The notes under the pieces were generated by a model, which had not been told where the DNA came from, did no database searches, and saw only the letters and a program-made list of their open reading frames with translations. This document shows, piece after piece, positions 35,412-44,360 of a stretch of 64,000 nt of DNA. The stretch lies in NCBI RefSeq assembly GCF_002741015.1, contig NZ_CP016616.1, forward strand, positions 2,389,501-2,453,500, in the 5' to 3' direction. Both the position numbers and the translations under genes were made by a program. Position 1 is the first letter of the stretch. The number at the start of each line of letters is the position of its first letter. The DNA comes from Microvirga ossetica. GTDB lineage: Bacteria; Pseudomonadota; Alphaproteobacteria; Rhizobiales; Beijerinckiaceae.

Positions 35412-36473
35412 ATGAGCATCCAGAAAAGCACCTTCGGTTCCATCGACGGCCAGCCCGTCGAAGCCTTCGAGATCGAGAACGGCGCGATCCGTGCGACGGT
35501 CATCACCTATGCCGCAGCCCTGAGCCGCCTCTTCGTCCCCGACCGCGAAGGACGCCTGGCCGACATCGTGCTCGGCTACGACGACGTGGAATCCTACGTC
35601 AGGAACCGCGGCTCCGCCGGCGCGATCTGCGGGCGCTATGCCAATCGCATTGCTGACGCGACATTCACCCTCGACGGACAGAGTTATTCGCTCTCGACCA
35701 ACGAGCCGCCCAATCACATCCACGGCGGCTTTGCCAGCTTCAGCAAACGGCTCTGGAGCGGCGAAGCCGACACGGCGAACAACGCCGTCCGTCTGACCTT
35801 GAACCGGCCCGACGGCGACGAGGGCTATCCAGGCGCCGTCGCCGCTTCCGTCACCTACAGGCTGACGGAGGATGCTGCGCTCGAAATCGTCATGGAAGCG
35901 ACGACCGACCGGCCGACCGTCATGAACATGGCCTATCACGGCTACTGGAATCTCGGCGGCCACGAGAGCGGCCACATCCGCGACCAGCTCCTTCTCATCG
36001 ACGCCAATCGCTACACCCCGGTCGGCCCCGGCAAGATCCCGACCGGCGAGCTGGCATCCGTCGCGGGCACGGCTTTCGATTTCCGGTCATCGCGTCCCAT
36101 CGGCGCCATGATCGACGATCATGCGCAGTTGCCCGATGCCGGCTACGACCACAATTTCTGCCTCGACGGCGATAGCGGACCCCTGCACCGCGCCGCACGC
36201 GCCCTCGATCCGGTCTCGGGCCGAGGACTGGAGATCTGGACAAACCAGCCGGGCGTCCAGTTCTACACCGCCAATCATTTCGGCAAGGCTCCGGCCACTG
36301 GAAAGGGCGGCGCCCGATACGACAAGCATGCCGGCTTTGCGCTCGAGACGCAGAACTATCCGAACGCGCCGAACATTTCGCATTTCCCCTCGGCCGTGCT
36401 GCGTCCGGGCGAAACCTATCGCCATGCGATGCGCATTCCGTTCTTCGGCGTGGAGCCGTCGCGCCTGCGCTGA
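35412..36473 (+). CDS. galM: Aldose 1-epimerase (mutarotase)
   Basis: 353 residues. Catalyses anomer interconversion of hexoses or pentoses. Substrate-binding and catalytic residues are found in CGRYANRIADA (Arg), NHIHGG (His), MAYHGYWNLGGH (catalytic His) and ALETQNYPNAPN (catalytic Glu). GYDHNFCLD is the Asp-containing sugar-binding segment. Length and order match typical GalM. Placed after a sugar-acid dehydratase gene, it would supply the anomer used by a sugar dehydrogenase such as one of the Gfo proteins. It converges with the EamA gene with no base between the two stop codons. Confidence 0.93.
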   Translation: MSIQKSTFGSIDGQPVEAFEIENGAIRATVITYAAALSRLFVPDREGRLADIVLGYDDVESYVRNRGSAGAICGRYANRIADATFTLDGQSYSLSTNEPPNHIHGGFASFSKRLWSGEADTANNAVRLTLNRPDGDEGYPGAVAASVTYRLTEDAALEIVMEATTDRPTVMNMAYHGYWNLGGHESGHIRDQLLLIDANRYTPVGPGKIPTGELASVAGTAFDFRSSRPIGAMIDDHAQLPDAGYDHNFCLDGDSGPLHRAARALDPVSGRGLEIWTNQPGVQFYTANHFGKAPATGKGGARYDKHAGFALETQNYPNAPNISHFPSAVLRPGETYRHAMRIPFFGVEPSRLR

Positions 36474-37403
36474 TCAGCCGGCCTTCTTCACACATTCCTG
36501 CTGCGCGGCCGTCTCGAGATCGTCGGGCGCCGAAACGCTCGCCGCACGGGCCCAGCCTTCGGCCCGGCGCTGATGATTGAGCAGGTAGAGTACCGACCCG
36601 ATCACCACAAGCGCACCGGCCAGCACATGCAGCTTCGGCTCGTCGCCGAACACGAAAAGCCCCACCGGGATAGCCCAGACCAGCTTGGTGTATTGCATGG
36701 GCGCGACGCTGGAGGCCGGAGCCCGGCGCAAGGCCTCGATCATGAGGAATTGCGCCGACACCATCACGAGACCCGAGACGACGACGAGGCCGACATCGCT
36801 CCAGGCGGGAGCATGGCTCAGGAACACGCCCGGAAGGCTCGCCGCGAGCTGTCCCGCCATCACGGCGGCCACCATGATTGCACGGTTTTCCTGTGAGCCG
36901 ATCGAGCGCATGATCAGGACGACGCCGGCGCCGACGAAGACGTTCATGAAGGCGGCCAGATGTCCGAGGGACAGCGCGCCATGTCCCGGCTGCACCATGA
37001 TCAGGATGCCCGCAAAGCCGATCAGGATGGCGATCGAGCGGGCGAGCCCCGTGCGTTCGCCGAGGAGCCAGGCGGCCGCGACAGTGACGACGAGGGGCGA
37101 GCCGAAGGTGATCGCATAGACGTCGGCAAGCGGCAGGAGCGAGAAGGCGTAGAAGCCAGACACGGTCCCGACACCGGCGAGAAAGCCCCGGCCGATCAGC
37201 ATCTTCGGATTTCGGATCGCAGAGAACCGATAGGCTCTGTCGCGCCAGATGACGAAGCCCACCACGATGCAGGCGACGCTCGCCTGCATGGCGATGATCT
37301 GGAAGATGGGGTAGCGGGTGGAAAGCAGCTTCACGAGGGTGTCGCTGGCCGCAAACAAGGCGTTTGCGCCAATCGCCAAGAGAACGCCTGTCAGCTGGAG
37401 CAC
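36474..37403 (-). CDS. DMT superfamily transporter (EamA)
   Basis: 309 residues with ten hydrophobic helices in two EamA repeats (GVLLAIGANALFAASDTLVK and VFVGAGVVLIMRSI... halves). Inner-membrane carrier of the drug/metabolite group; many are exporters of amino acids or metabolites. The C-terminal tail is hydrophilic and ends in CVKKAG. Convergent with galM, stop codons abutting. The 207-bp upstream gap to 37611 contains no gene; a CATACA half-site lies at about 37466 but is too weak to assign. Confidence 0.9.
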   Translation of the reverse strand: MLQLTGVLLAIGANALFAASDTLVKLLSTRYPIFQIIAMQASVACIVVGFVIWRDRAYRFSAIRNPKMLIGRGFLAGVGTVSGFYAFSLLPLADVYAITFGSPLVVTVAAAWLLGERTGLARSIAILIGFAGILIMVQPGHGALSLGHLAAFMNVFVGAGVVLIMRSIGSQENRAIMVAAVMAGQLAASLPGVFLSHAPAWSDVGLVVVSGLVMVSAQFLMIEALRRAPASSVAPMQYTKLVWAIPVGLFVFGDEPKLHVLAGALVVIGSVLYLLNHQRRAEGWARAASVSAPDDLETAAQQECVKKAG

Positions 37404-37610
37404 GAGCGGATCCCACCTGGACGCGAGACCGCGCGAGGCGAATCCCGTCTTATTTGCCTGTCATCATACAGAGTTTTCGCCGCATCAAAATTCCCGGAAT
37501 GCATGGCTGGGAAGCGTTCGGGGCCGGTTCGTCGTCGAGCCGAATTCCAACAGCGTTTCCGCTAGGGAAGAATTACGCGCGGGCTTGGGTGCTGACCGAG
37601 CAAGGTTTCA

Positions 37611-38057
37611 TCAGTTATCCTGGTCGGACTTGCGATAGAACGACCAAACAAAAGTGCTTATCAACAGAGCCGTCACGAGGGTGGAGAGAATGGCACTCGC
37701 CAGGTAGGCATCGCCGCAGCCCTCGCGCCGCGCCATTTCCACGAGCTGATGCGGGAACAGGTTCTCCTGAATCGACATTGCGGCGAGGGTTCCCACCCCG
37801 AGCCCGGCCGGGAGAGAGAACCAGCGGCCGAAACCGGGGCCCGCAATGGTGATGGCCGCGACACCCAATCCGATCAGGACAGGAAACGACAGAATCTCGT
37901 TCAGCAGATCGCGCCACAATCCGGCGTGCATCGGCCAGCCGATTCTTCCCTCGCCCAGAACCTTGTCGCAGACTTCGGCCAGCGCCGGAGAGGCCATCAG
38001 GCCTATGGCGATGCCAGCGAGAAACAACGGCGTGAGAAAAGCGAAAAGGCGGCCCAT
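37611..38057 (-). CDS. Small membrane protein of unknown function
   Basis: 148 residues if the ATG at 38057 is used (AAGG six bases ahead); 154 if the ATG at 38075, which has no ribosome-binding site, is used. N-terminal signal (GRLFAFLTPLFLAGIAIGLM, cleavage after ALA), then two hydrophobic stretches (FPVLIGLGVAAITIAG and a final LSTLVTALLISTFVWSFY). Two Cys (VCDKVL and EGCGD) could form a periplasmic disulfide. Not recognised. The start region lies inside the hairpin that follows pckA, which might couple its translation to RNA folding. Confidence 0.6.
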   Translation of the reverse strand: MGRLFAFLTPLFLAGIAIGLMASPALAEVCDKVLGEGRIGWPMHAGLWRDLLNEILSFPVLIGLGVAAITIAGPGFGRWFSLPAGLGVGTLAAMSIQENLFPHQLVEMARREGCGDAYLASAILSTLVTALLISTFVWSFYRKSDQDN

Positions 38058-38067
38058 GGGCCGCCTT
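38034..38067 (-). terminator. pckA terminator overlapping the next gene's start
   Basis: Read on the minus strand, a perfect 22-base palindrome (AAGGCGGCCCA and its complement, 38067-38046) is followed by TTCGCTTTTC. It lies 36 bp after the pckA stop codon. The ATG of the small membrane protein (38057) is in the centre of this hairpin. Confidence 0.75.
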
Positions 38068-38103
38068 AGTAACATTATTCGGCGTAAAATGTAACCTTAT
38101 TCG

Positions 38104-39741
38104 CTAAGCGGCAATCAAGGCCTGCGGTGCGGCGGAGCGGACGTCCGAATCCACGTGGCTCTCGAAGCGCTTGAAGTTCTCGTTGAACATGTCGATCAGG
38201 CGCTTGGCGGTCTCGGCGAACTCGGCCTTGTTCTGCCAGGTCTTGACCGGATAGAGGATGTGCGGCTCGACGCCGGGCACCGAGGTCGGCACCGCGAAGC
38301 CGAAATAGGGATCGCGGCGGAAATCGGCGCGGGAGAGCGAGCCGTCGAGCGCCGCCGTCAGCAGGCGGCGGGTGACGCGGATCGGCATGCGCCGGCCGAC
38401 ACCGTACTTGCCGCCGGTCCAGCCGGTGTTGACGAGCCAGCAATCCACATGGTGCTTGGCGATGAGATCGCGCAGCAGGTTGCCGTAGACCGACGGATGG
38501 CGCGGCATGAAGGGCGCGCCGAAGCAGGTGGAGAAGGTTGCTTCCGGATCCTTCACGCCCTTCTCCGTGCCCGCCACCTTCGCGGTGTAGCCGGAGAGGA
38601 AGTGATACATGGCTTCCGCCGGCGTCAGCTTGGCGATGGGCGGCAGCACGCCGAAGGCATCGCAGGTGAGCATCACGATGTTCTTCGGGATGCCGGCGCG
38701 GCCGGTGGCGCTGGCATTGGGAATGAAGTCGAGCGGATAGGCGCAGCGCGTGTTCTCCGTCTTCGACGCATCGTCAAAATCGGGAATGCGGGTGATCGGG
38801 TCGATCGCCACGTTTTCCAGCACCGTGCCGAAGCGCTCGGTGGTGGCGAAGATCTCCGGCTCCGCCTCGCGGGAAAGACGGATGGTCTTGGCGTAGCAGC
38901 CGCCCTCGAAATTGAACACGCCTTTCGGGCCCCAGCCGTGCTCGTCGTCGCCGAGCAGGACGCGGTTCGGGTCGGCGGAGAGCGTCGTCTTGCCGGTGCC
39001 AGAGAGGCCGAAGAACACGGCCACGTCGCTCTTGTCGCCCACATTGGCGGAGCAATGCATGGGCATGATGTTCTGCGCCGGCAGCACGTAGTTGAGATAG
39101 GTGAAGACCGACTTCTTCATCTCGCCCGCATAGGACGTGCCGCCGATCAGCACGATCTTGCGCTTGAAATCGCAGGCGATGACCGTCTCCGTGCGGCAGC
39201 CGTGCCGGGCCGGGTCCGCCTTGAAGGAGGGCAGGTCGATGATGGTGAGCCCGGGCACGTAATCGGCAAGCTCCCCCTTCTCGGGGCGGATGAGCAGGTT
39301 GCGGATGAAGAGCGAATGCCAAGCATATTCCGTGAAGACCCGGGCCTTGACCCGGTGGGCCGGATCGGCGCCGCCGTAGAGATCCTGCGCGAACAGCTCC
39401 TTGCCCTCGGCATGGGCGAGAAAGTCGGCCAGCAGGGCGTCGAAATGGCCGGGGGTGATCGAGCCGTTGTTGTCCCACCAGACGGTGCTTTCCGTGGTCT
39501 CGTCGCGCACCACGAACTTGTCCTTGGGCGAACGGCCCGTATGCACGCCGGTCTCGGCCAGAAGCGCACCGCCCTGCACAAGCTTGGTCTCGCCCCGGGT
39601 GAGGGAATGCTCGTAGAGCGCGGGCGCCTCGAGATTCCAGTAGACCCGCTTGAGGTTGCGAAGGCCGGAGGCCTCAGAGCCCTGTGCGCTGTTGAACACG
39701 CCGATATTTTCCACGGAAGACTTCTCCTGATTGCCGGTCAT
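38104..39741 (-). CDS. pckA: Phosphoenolpyruvate carboxykinase (ATP)
   Basis: 545 residues. Converts oxaloacetate and ATP to phosphoenolpyruvate and CO2, the first step of gluconeogenesis from TCA intermediates. Visible motifs are [11 protein letters not shown], the kinase-1a P-loop [12 protein letters not shown], the metal-binding LGDDEHGW, the PEPCK signature region [18 protein letters not shown], and [12 protein letters not shown]. All catalytic segments are intact. Divergent from chvI across 471 bp. In Agrobacterium the neighbouring ChvG/ChvI system controls pckA; that is known from the family, not shown here. Confidence 0.97.
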   Translation of the reverse strand: MTGNQEKSSVENIGVFNSAQGSEASGLRNLKRVYWNLEAPALYEHSLTRGETKLVQGGALLAETGVHTGRSPKDKFVVRDETTESTVWWDNNGSITPGHFDALLADFLAHAEGKELFAQDLYGGADPAHRVKARVFTEYAWHSLFIRNLLIRPEKGELADYVPGLTIIDLPSFKADPARHGCRTETVIACDFKRKIVLIGGTSYAGEMKKSVFTYLNYVLPAQNIMPMHCSANVGDKSDVAVFFGLSGTGKTTLSADPNRVLLGDDEHGWGPKGVFNFEGGCYAKTIRLSREAEPEIFATTERFGTVLENVAIDPITRIPDFDDASKTENTRCAYPLDFIPNASATGRAGIPKNIVMLTCDAFGVLPPIAKLTPAEAMYHFLSGYTAKVAGTEKGVKDPEATFSTCFGAPFMPRHPSVYGNLLRDLIAKHHVDCWLVNTGWTGGKYGVGRRMPIRVTRRLLTAALDGSLSRADFRRDPYFGFAVPTSVPGVEPHILYPVKTWQNKAEFAETAKRLIDMFNENFKRFESHVDSDVRSAAPQALIAA

Positions 39742-40212
39742 CGCGCGGCCGGATGGGCCGCCGTCCGATGGTCGTCAGATGGGGTGGGCCAAACAATTCG
39801 GGCAAAACTTTGCCGTCACGCTTGAACATGGAACCTTCTTTAGGTCAGCTGCCGATCCGGTCAACTCAAGCCGTTTCATCGCATTCTATTTTCGCGGAAA
39901 CCAGACTTCAATCCGGCTCATTCTCCCGAATTTTCAGGATTTTGGAGAGTTCTTTCGTATGATGGCGTTCTTCCGCTAGGGAAGACGCTGAGCCGGATGC
40001 CCGCCCCCGCTAAGCGGCGCGACCGATGTTCAGCGGCGGTTGAATTGCCGCCCCTTGGACACCACGTCAGCCTCGCCCCCTGGTCCTTCTCCTGGGCGAA
40101 ACCATATTTGTGCCACGAGAAAGGCGCAGTTGGGGACATTTTAGGGCCTTCTGCGTTGTCAGACGGGACGAAAACGCCGACATTCGTCCGTGCTTAAGCT
40201 AAGGAAGAGTTC
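39742..40212. promoter_or_regulatory. Divergent pckA / chvI promoter region
   Basis: 471 bp without a convincing gene. The pckA end carries the leader just upstream of its ATG. At about 40031-40052, GGCGGTTGAATTGCCGCC is a short hairpin. I found no clear repeated operator. AAGGAAGAG precedes the chvI ATG. Several short open frames here lack ribosome-binding sites and codon bias. Confidence 0.5.
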
Positions 40213-40911
40213 ATGCCAACGATCGCCCTCGTCGATGACGATCGCAATATCCTGACCTCTGTATCCATCGCCCTCGAGGCGGAGGGGTACCGCATTCAGA
40301 CCTATACGGACGGGGCCTCGGCCCTGGACGGGCTCAAGCACGCTCCGCCGGATCTCGCCATCTTCGACATCAAGATGCCGCGCATGGACGGCATGGAGCT
40401 CCTGCGCCGCCTGCGCCAGAAATCGGACCTGCCGGTGATCTTCCTGACCTCGAAGGATGAGGAGATCGACGAGTTGTTCGGCCTCAAGATGGGCGCCGAC
40501 GACTTCATCCGGAAGCCGTTCTCCCAGCGTCTCCTGGTCGAGCGTGTGAAGGCCGTTCTGCGCCGTTTCGCGCCCAAGGACCAGACCGCTCCCAAGGAGG
40601 CCGACCCGAAGGCGCTCGAACGCGGGCAGCTCAAGATGGATCCGGAGCGCCATGCATGCACCTGGAAGGGCGAACCGGTCACCCTGACCGTGACGGAGTT
40701 CCTGATCCTGCAGGCGCTCGCCACGCGCCCGGGGGTGGTGAAAAGCCGCAACGCCCTGATGGATGCGGCCTATGACGACCAGGTCTATGTGGATGACCGG
40801 ACCATCGACAGCCACATCAAGCGCCTGCGCAAGAAGTTCAAGTCGGTTGACCAGAGTTTCGAAATGATCGAGACCCTCTACGGCGTGGGCTACCGCTTCA
40901 AGGAAGCCTGA
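40213..40911 (+). CDS. chvI: Two-component response regulator ChvI
   Basis: 232 residues. N-terminal receiver domain with acidic pocket Asp8-Asp9-Asp10, phospho-acceptor Asp52 ([10 protein letters not shown]) and Lys101 (RKPFS). C-terminal OmpR/PhoB-type winged helix (ALEIRG-like region at [37 protein letters not shown]). Followed 78 bp later by the chvG sensor gene, so they form the ChvG-ChvI envelope-stress/acid response pair. In Rhizobiales this pair governs exopolysaccharide, motility and carbon-use genes. Order chvI-chvG-hprK-ptsM-hpr is that of the conserved alphaproteobacterial cluster. Confidence 0.97.
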   Translation: MPTIALVDDDRNILTSVSIALEAEGYRIQTYTDGASALDGLKHAPPDLAIFDIKMPRMDGMELLRRLRQKSDLPVIFLTSKDEEIDELFGLKMGADDFIRKPFSQRLLVERVKAVLRRFAPKDQTAPKEADPKALERGQLKMDPERHACTWKGEPVTLTVTEFLILQALATRPGVVKSRNALMDAAYDDQVYVDDRTIDSHIKRLRKKFKSVDQSFEMIETLYGVGYRFKEA

Positions 40912-40989
40912 CGCTTTTGAAGGCGCAAGCAACCTGGAAGGACTGCCATGGTCCGGTGCCTCGCATCGGCCCATGCGTGAACGAGCGGT

Positions 40990-42852
40990 ATGAAGGCTGA
41001 GCCCATCCACGCCGACGCGACATTCGACGACCCGCCGGCTCCCCGGAGCGCTCTTGAGCGGCTGAAGCATTTCGGCCGCATGATCGTCCAGCGCGGCTCG
41101 TCGAGCCTGACCCGCCGCATCGTCGTGCTCAACCTCGCCGGCCTCGTCGCGCTCCTCGTCGGCTTCCTCTACCTCAACCAGTTCCGCGAGGGGCTGATCG
41201 AAGCCCGCGTGCAGAGCCTTCTGACCCAGGGCGAGATCATCGCGGGCGCCATCGCCGGCTCGGCGACGGTCGAGACCAACACCATCACCATCGATCCGGA
41301 CCAGCTGCTTCAGATGCAGGCCGGCGAAACGGAACGGTTCACCGACGAATCCTTCTCGTCGCTCGAATTCTCGATCAACCCCGAGCGGGTCGCGCCCCTG
41401 CTGCGCCGGCTGGTGACGCCCACCAAGACCCGCGCCCGGATCTTCGACAGGGACGGCCTGCTGCTGCTCGATTCCCGGTCATTCTATTCCCGCGGCGACA
41501 TCCTGCGCATGGAGCTGCCGCCGGTCGCGAATGTGGAAGACACCACCAGCGTGATGGAGCGGACCTGGAACAGCATCCGCAAGATGTTCCGGCGCACCAA
41601 GCGTCCGGTGCTCGAGGAGGCCGGCCCCGCCAACGGCAAGTCTCTGCCGGAAGTGCAGCAGGCCTTTGCCGGCCAGCAATCGAGCGTGGTGCGCGTCAAC
41701 ACCCGGGGCGAGACCATCGTCTCGGTGGCTGTGCCGATCCAGCGCTTCCGCGCGGTCCAGGGCGCGCTTCTGCTCTCGACCCAGGAAGGCGATATCGACG
41801 CCATCATCGCCTCCGAGCGCTTCGCCCTGCTGCAGGTCTTCCTGGTGGCGGCCGTGGTCATGATCGTCCTGTCCCTGTTTCTCGCCGGCGCCATTGCCGG
41901 CCCGGTCCGCCGCCTGGCGGAGGCCGCCGAACGGGTGCGCTGGGGAACGAAGTCGCGCCAGGAGATCCCCGACTTCACCGGCCGCGCCGACGAGATCGGC
42001 CATCTGTCAGGCGCGCTTCGCGACATGACGAAGGCGCTCTACAACCGCATCGACGCCATCGAGAGCTTCGCCGCGGACGTGGCGCACGAGCTGAAGAACC
42101 CGCTGACCTCGCTGCGCAGCGCGGTCGAGACCCTGCCGCTCGCCCGCAGCGACGACTCGCGCCAGCGGCTGTTATCCATCATTCAGCATGACGTGAAGCG
42201 CCTCGACCGGCTGATCAGCGACATCTCGGACGCCTCGCGCCTCGATGCGGAGCTCGCCCGCGCCGATGCGGAGCCCGTGGACATGGTCCGCCTGCTCGAG
42301 GCTGTGGTCTCCGTCGCCAACGAGCGCCGCCAGGAGCACGAACCGCTCATCACCCTCAACATCGACCGGCAGGCGCATGGCCGGGATGCCTTCCTGGTCC
42401 TCGGCCACGACAGCCGCCTAGGCCAGATCTTCAACAACCTGATCGACAACGCGCGCTCCTTCTCCCCGCCCGACGAGACGGTGCGGGTGTCGATCCGGCG
42501 CCGCAAGAACGAGGTCGAGATCCTCGTGGAGGACAGCGGGCCCGGCATCGAGCCCGACGCCCTCGACCGGATCTTCGAGCGTTTCTACACCGACCGGCCC
42601 GAGCAGGGCTTCGGCCAGAATTCGGGTCTCGGCCTGTCGATCTCGCGGCAGATCATCGAGGCCCATCGCGGCTCGATCCGCGCCGAGAACCGGCTCGGCT
42701 CCCCCGACGAGACCGGCGAGCCCCGGCGCCTCGGCGCCCGCTTCGTCATCCGCCTGCCCATCGAAGGGGCGAAGGCCAAGAAGGATCAGGACAGGAAGGA
42801 CCAGGAGAAGAAGGACAAGGCCAGGCGCGAGCCGGGGAAGAGGGAAGCGTGA
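40990..42852 (+). CDS. chvG: Sensor histidine kinase ChvG
   Basis: 620 residues. First membrane helix at about 42-63, a periplasmic sensor region of some 220 residues (ChvG/stimulus-sensing domain), second helix at about 280-300, then HAMP. HisKA phospho-acceptor is His366 (AHELKNPLTSLRS). The HATPase_c has N box FNNLIDNARSFSP, DSGPGIE and GLGLSISRQIIEAH. The C-terminal tail is Lys-rich (KDQDRKDQEKKDK). Its stop overlaps the GTG of hprK (GTGA), so both are coupled. In rhizobia the kinase is held off by ExoR in the periplasm; exoR is not in this window. Confidence 0.96.
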   Translation: MKAEPIHADATFDDPPAPRSALERLKHFGRMIVQRGSSSLTRRIVVLNLAGLVALLVGFLYLNQFREGLIEARVQSLLTQGEIIAGAIAGSATVETNTITIDPDQLLQMQAGETERFTDESFSSLEFSINPERVAPLLRRLVTPTKTRARIFDRDGLLLLDSRSFYSRGDILRMELPPVANVEDTTSVMERTWNSIRKMFRRTKRPVLEEAGPANGKSLPEVQQAFAGQQSSVVRVNTRGETIVSVAVPIQRFRAVQGALLLSTQEGDIDAIIASERFALLQVFLVAAVVMIVLSLFLAGAIAGPVRRLAEAAERVRWGTKSRQEIPDFTGRADEIGHLSGALRDMTKALYNRIDAIESFAADVAHELKNPLTSLRSAVETLPLARSDDSRQRLLSIIQHDVKRLDRLISDISDASRLDAELARADAEPVDMVRLLEAVVSVANERRQEHEPLITLNIDRQAHGRDAFLVLGHDSRLGQIFNNLIDNARSFSPPDETVRVSIRRRKNEVEILVEDSGPGIEPDALDRIFERFYTDRPEQGFGQNSGLGLSISRQIIEAHRGSIRAENRLGSPDETGEPRRLGARFVIRLPIEGAKAKKDQDRKDQEKKDKARREPGKREA

Positions 42853-43304
42853 TCGCGATTGAGACCATCCATGCCGGCTGCGTGCTCGTCGGCGAGGCGG
42901 GACTCCTGATCCGCGGTCCCTCGGGATCGGGCAAGTCGACGCTCGCCCGCGAGGTGATCGCCCGGGCCAGCGAGACGGGCCGCTTCGGACGCCTCGTCAG
43001 CGACGACCGCACCCGCATCGAAGGACGCCACGGCCGGCTCCTCGCGCGTCCGGTGGATCCGCTCGGCGGCTGCATCGAGATCCACGGCCTCGGCATCGTC
43101 CGGCAATCCTTCGAAGCCGCCGCCATCGTCCGCCTGGCGATCGATCTGTGCGACGACCCCGACCGCTATCCCGAAAACCGCGACAAGCATATTGTCCTAT
43201 GCGGCGTCATGGTCCCTCGCCTTCGCCTGCAGGCCGGGGCAATCTCGGCTGACATCGCCCTGGGCTGCCTGAGTGGTGTTTGCGACACGGTCGTGACACT
43301 GTGA
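42849..43304 (+). CDS. hprK: HPr kinase/phosphorylase, short alphaproteobacterial form
   Basis: 151 residues, about half of the Gram-positive enzyme: only the C-terminal catalytic domain is present. Walker A at 23-30 (GPSGSGKS), then VSDDRT and GRLLARPVDPLGG, followed by EIHGLGIV, the HprK signature region. The GTG start overlaps the chvG stop codon. Phosphorylates HPr on its regulatory Ser using ATP. Links the ChvG/ChvI system with the incomplete PTS encoded just downstream. Confidence 0.93.
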   Translation: MIAIETIHAGCVLVGEAGLLIRGPSGSGKSTLAREVIARASETGRFGRLVSDDRTRIEGRHGRLLARPVDPLGGCIEIHGLGIVRQSFEAAAIVRLAIDLCDDPDRYPENRDKHIVLCGVMVPRLRLQAGAISADIALGCLSGVCDTVVTL

Positions 43305-43392
43305 TGAACTTTTCCTCTCAATGCTCTTGCGCTTGGCTTCGCGGTGCACAAAATAGCGGCTCCGCTCTTGGAGCGTTCGGACCTGTAACATT

Positions 43393-43794
43393 ATGATTGG
43401 AATGGTGCTCGTCACCCACGGGCAGCTCGCGACGGAATTCAAGGCGGCGCTGGAGCATGTGGTGGGGCCTCAGGAGCAGCTTGAAACGATCACGATCGGC
43501 CCAGACGACGACATGGAGACACGGCGCAAGGACATCATGGCCGCCGTGTGCCGTGTCAATTCGGGTCAAGGGGTTGTCGTTCTCACGGACATGTTCGGCG
43601 GCACGCCCTCGAACCTGGCCCTCTCCTGCATGAACGGCGGCTCCGTCGAGGTGGTCGCCGGCATCAACCTGCCCATGCTGATCAAGCTCGCCAGCGTGCG
43701 CGACGAAGAACCGCTGTCCGACGCGGTGTCCCATGCCCAGGAGGCGGGGCGCAAATACATCAACATCGCGTCGCGCGTTCTCTCGGGAAAATGA
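43393..43794 (+). CDS. ptsM: PTS EIIA component, mannose family (regulatory)
   Basis: 133 residues. EIIA-Man fold; His9 (MIGMVLVTHG) is the phosphorylated residue. TDMFGGTPSNLAL is the second family motif. There is no EIIB/C/D for import in the window, so it is a regulatory PTS protein as in other Rhizobiales. The 88-bp gap after hprK may hold a minor promoter. Its TGA overlaps the ATG of hpr (ATGA), coupling their synthesis. Confidence 0.95.
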   Translation: MIGMVLVTHGQLATEFKAALEHVVGPQEQLETITIGPDDDMETRRKDIMAAVCRVNSGQGVVVLTDMFGGTPSNLALSCMNGGSVEVVAGINLPMLIKLASVRDEEPLSDAVSHAQEAGRKYINIASRVLSGK

Positions 43795-44120
43795 CCACCA
43801 TGGATCGGCCTCTCGATCAGGACTGCCCGCCCCTTGCCGTGCCCGAGGGCGTCCTGGTCCGGGAGCTGCCGATCATCAACCGCCGTGGCCTGCACGCCCG
43901 CGCCTCCGCCAAGTTCGTCCAGACCGTCGAGCGCTTCAACGCGGAGGTGACGGTGACCCGCTGCGGCGAGACCGTGGGCGGACGCTCCATCATGGGCCTG
44001 CTCACCCTCGGCGCCGCACAGGGCACCTCCATCACGGTCACCGCCAAGGGCCCGGACGCCACCATCTGCCTCCAGGCCATCCACGACCTCCTCGCCAACC
44101 GGTTCGGCGAGGACGAGTAA
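43791..44120 (+). CDS. Phosphocarrier protein HPr
   Basis: 109 residues from the ATG overlapping the ptsM stop codon; an alternative ATG three codons on (43800) would shorten it slightly. It is longer than the usual 85-95 residues because of a Pro-rich N-terminal stretch (DQDCPPLAVPEG). Active His35 (NRRGLHARASAKFV) accepts phosphate from EI, and Ser66 (GGRSIMGLLTLGAAQG) is the HprK target site. Works with the EIIA-Man and HprK next to it; EI (PtsP) is encoded elsewhere. Confidence 0.95.
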   Translation: MTTMDRPLDQDCPPLAVPEGVLVRELPIINRRGLHARASAKFVQTVERFNAEVTVTRCGETVGGRSIMGLLTLGAAQGTSITVTAKGPDATICLQAIHDLLANRFGEDE

Positions 44121-44139
44121 GTCCACAAAGTCTCCTGAG

Positions 44140-44233
44140 CCCGTCATCACCGGCCTTTAGCCGGTGATCTCGATCCGAAAAGCGCGGCGCTTCGCCTTAT
44201 CGGGATGGCCGGGACGAGCCCGGCCATGACGGG
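44140..44233. repeat. Palindromic repeat between hpr and ahcY
   Basis: CCCGTCAT at 44140-44147 and ATGACGGG at 44226-44233 are inverted ends. Inside are a perfect hairpin ATCACCGGC/GCCGGTGAT (44146-44168) and a second one GGCCGGG/CCCGGCC near 44207-44225. The first hairpin could end the chvI-to-hpr transcript, though no U-tract follows. Confidence 0.75.
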
Positions 44234-44267
44234 AAGAGGTGTTGGTGTTCGCCCGCCTCAACGAAAC

Positions 44268-44287
44268 ATATAAAGACATCTTTATAT
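44268..44287. promoter_or_regulatory. Candidate SahR/ArsR-type operator of ahcY
   Basis: ATATAAAGACATCTTTATAT is a perfect inverted repeat (9-bp arms, 2-base centre), 74 bp upstream of the ahcY start codon. From memory it resembles the AT-rich palindrome bound by the SAH-responsive ArsR-family regulator SahR, which controls ahcY and methionine genes in Proteobacteria. No riboswitch fold was seen. Confidence 0.7.
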
Positions 44288-44360
44288 CTTGATTGCCTCT
44301 CCCCGCGAGCTCTGGTAGAGACTGCGCCAACTCAACCGAACGGGTGAAAGAGAGGCCACC

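Noticed and set aside
37404..37610. Possible tRNA or small gene in the gap after the EamA gene
   Set aside because: No cloverleaf, no ribosome-binding site and no good reading frame.
44121..44360. SAM or SAH riboswitch before ahcY
   Set aside because: The only folded parts are a dispersed repeat and an AT palindrome; no riboswitch core was found.
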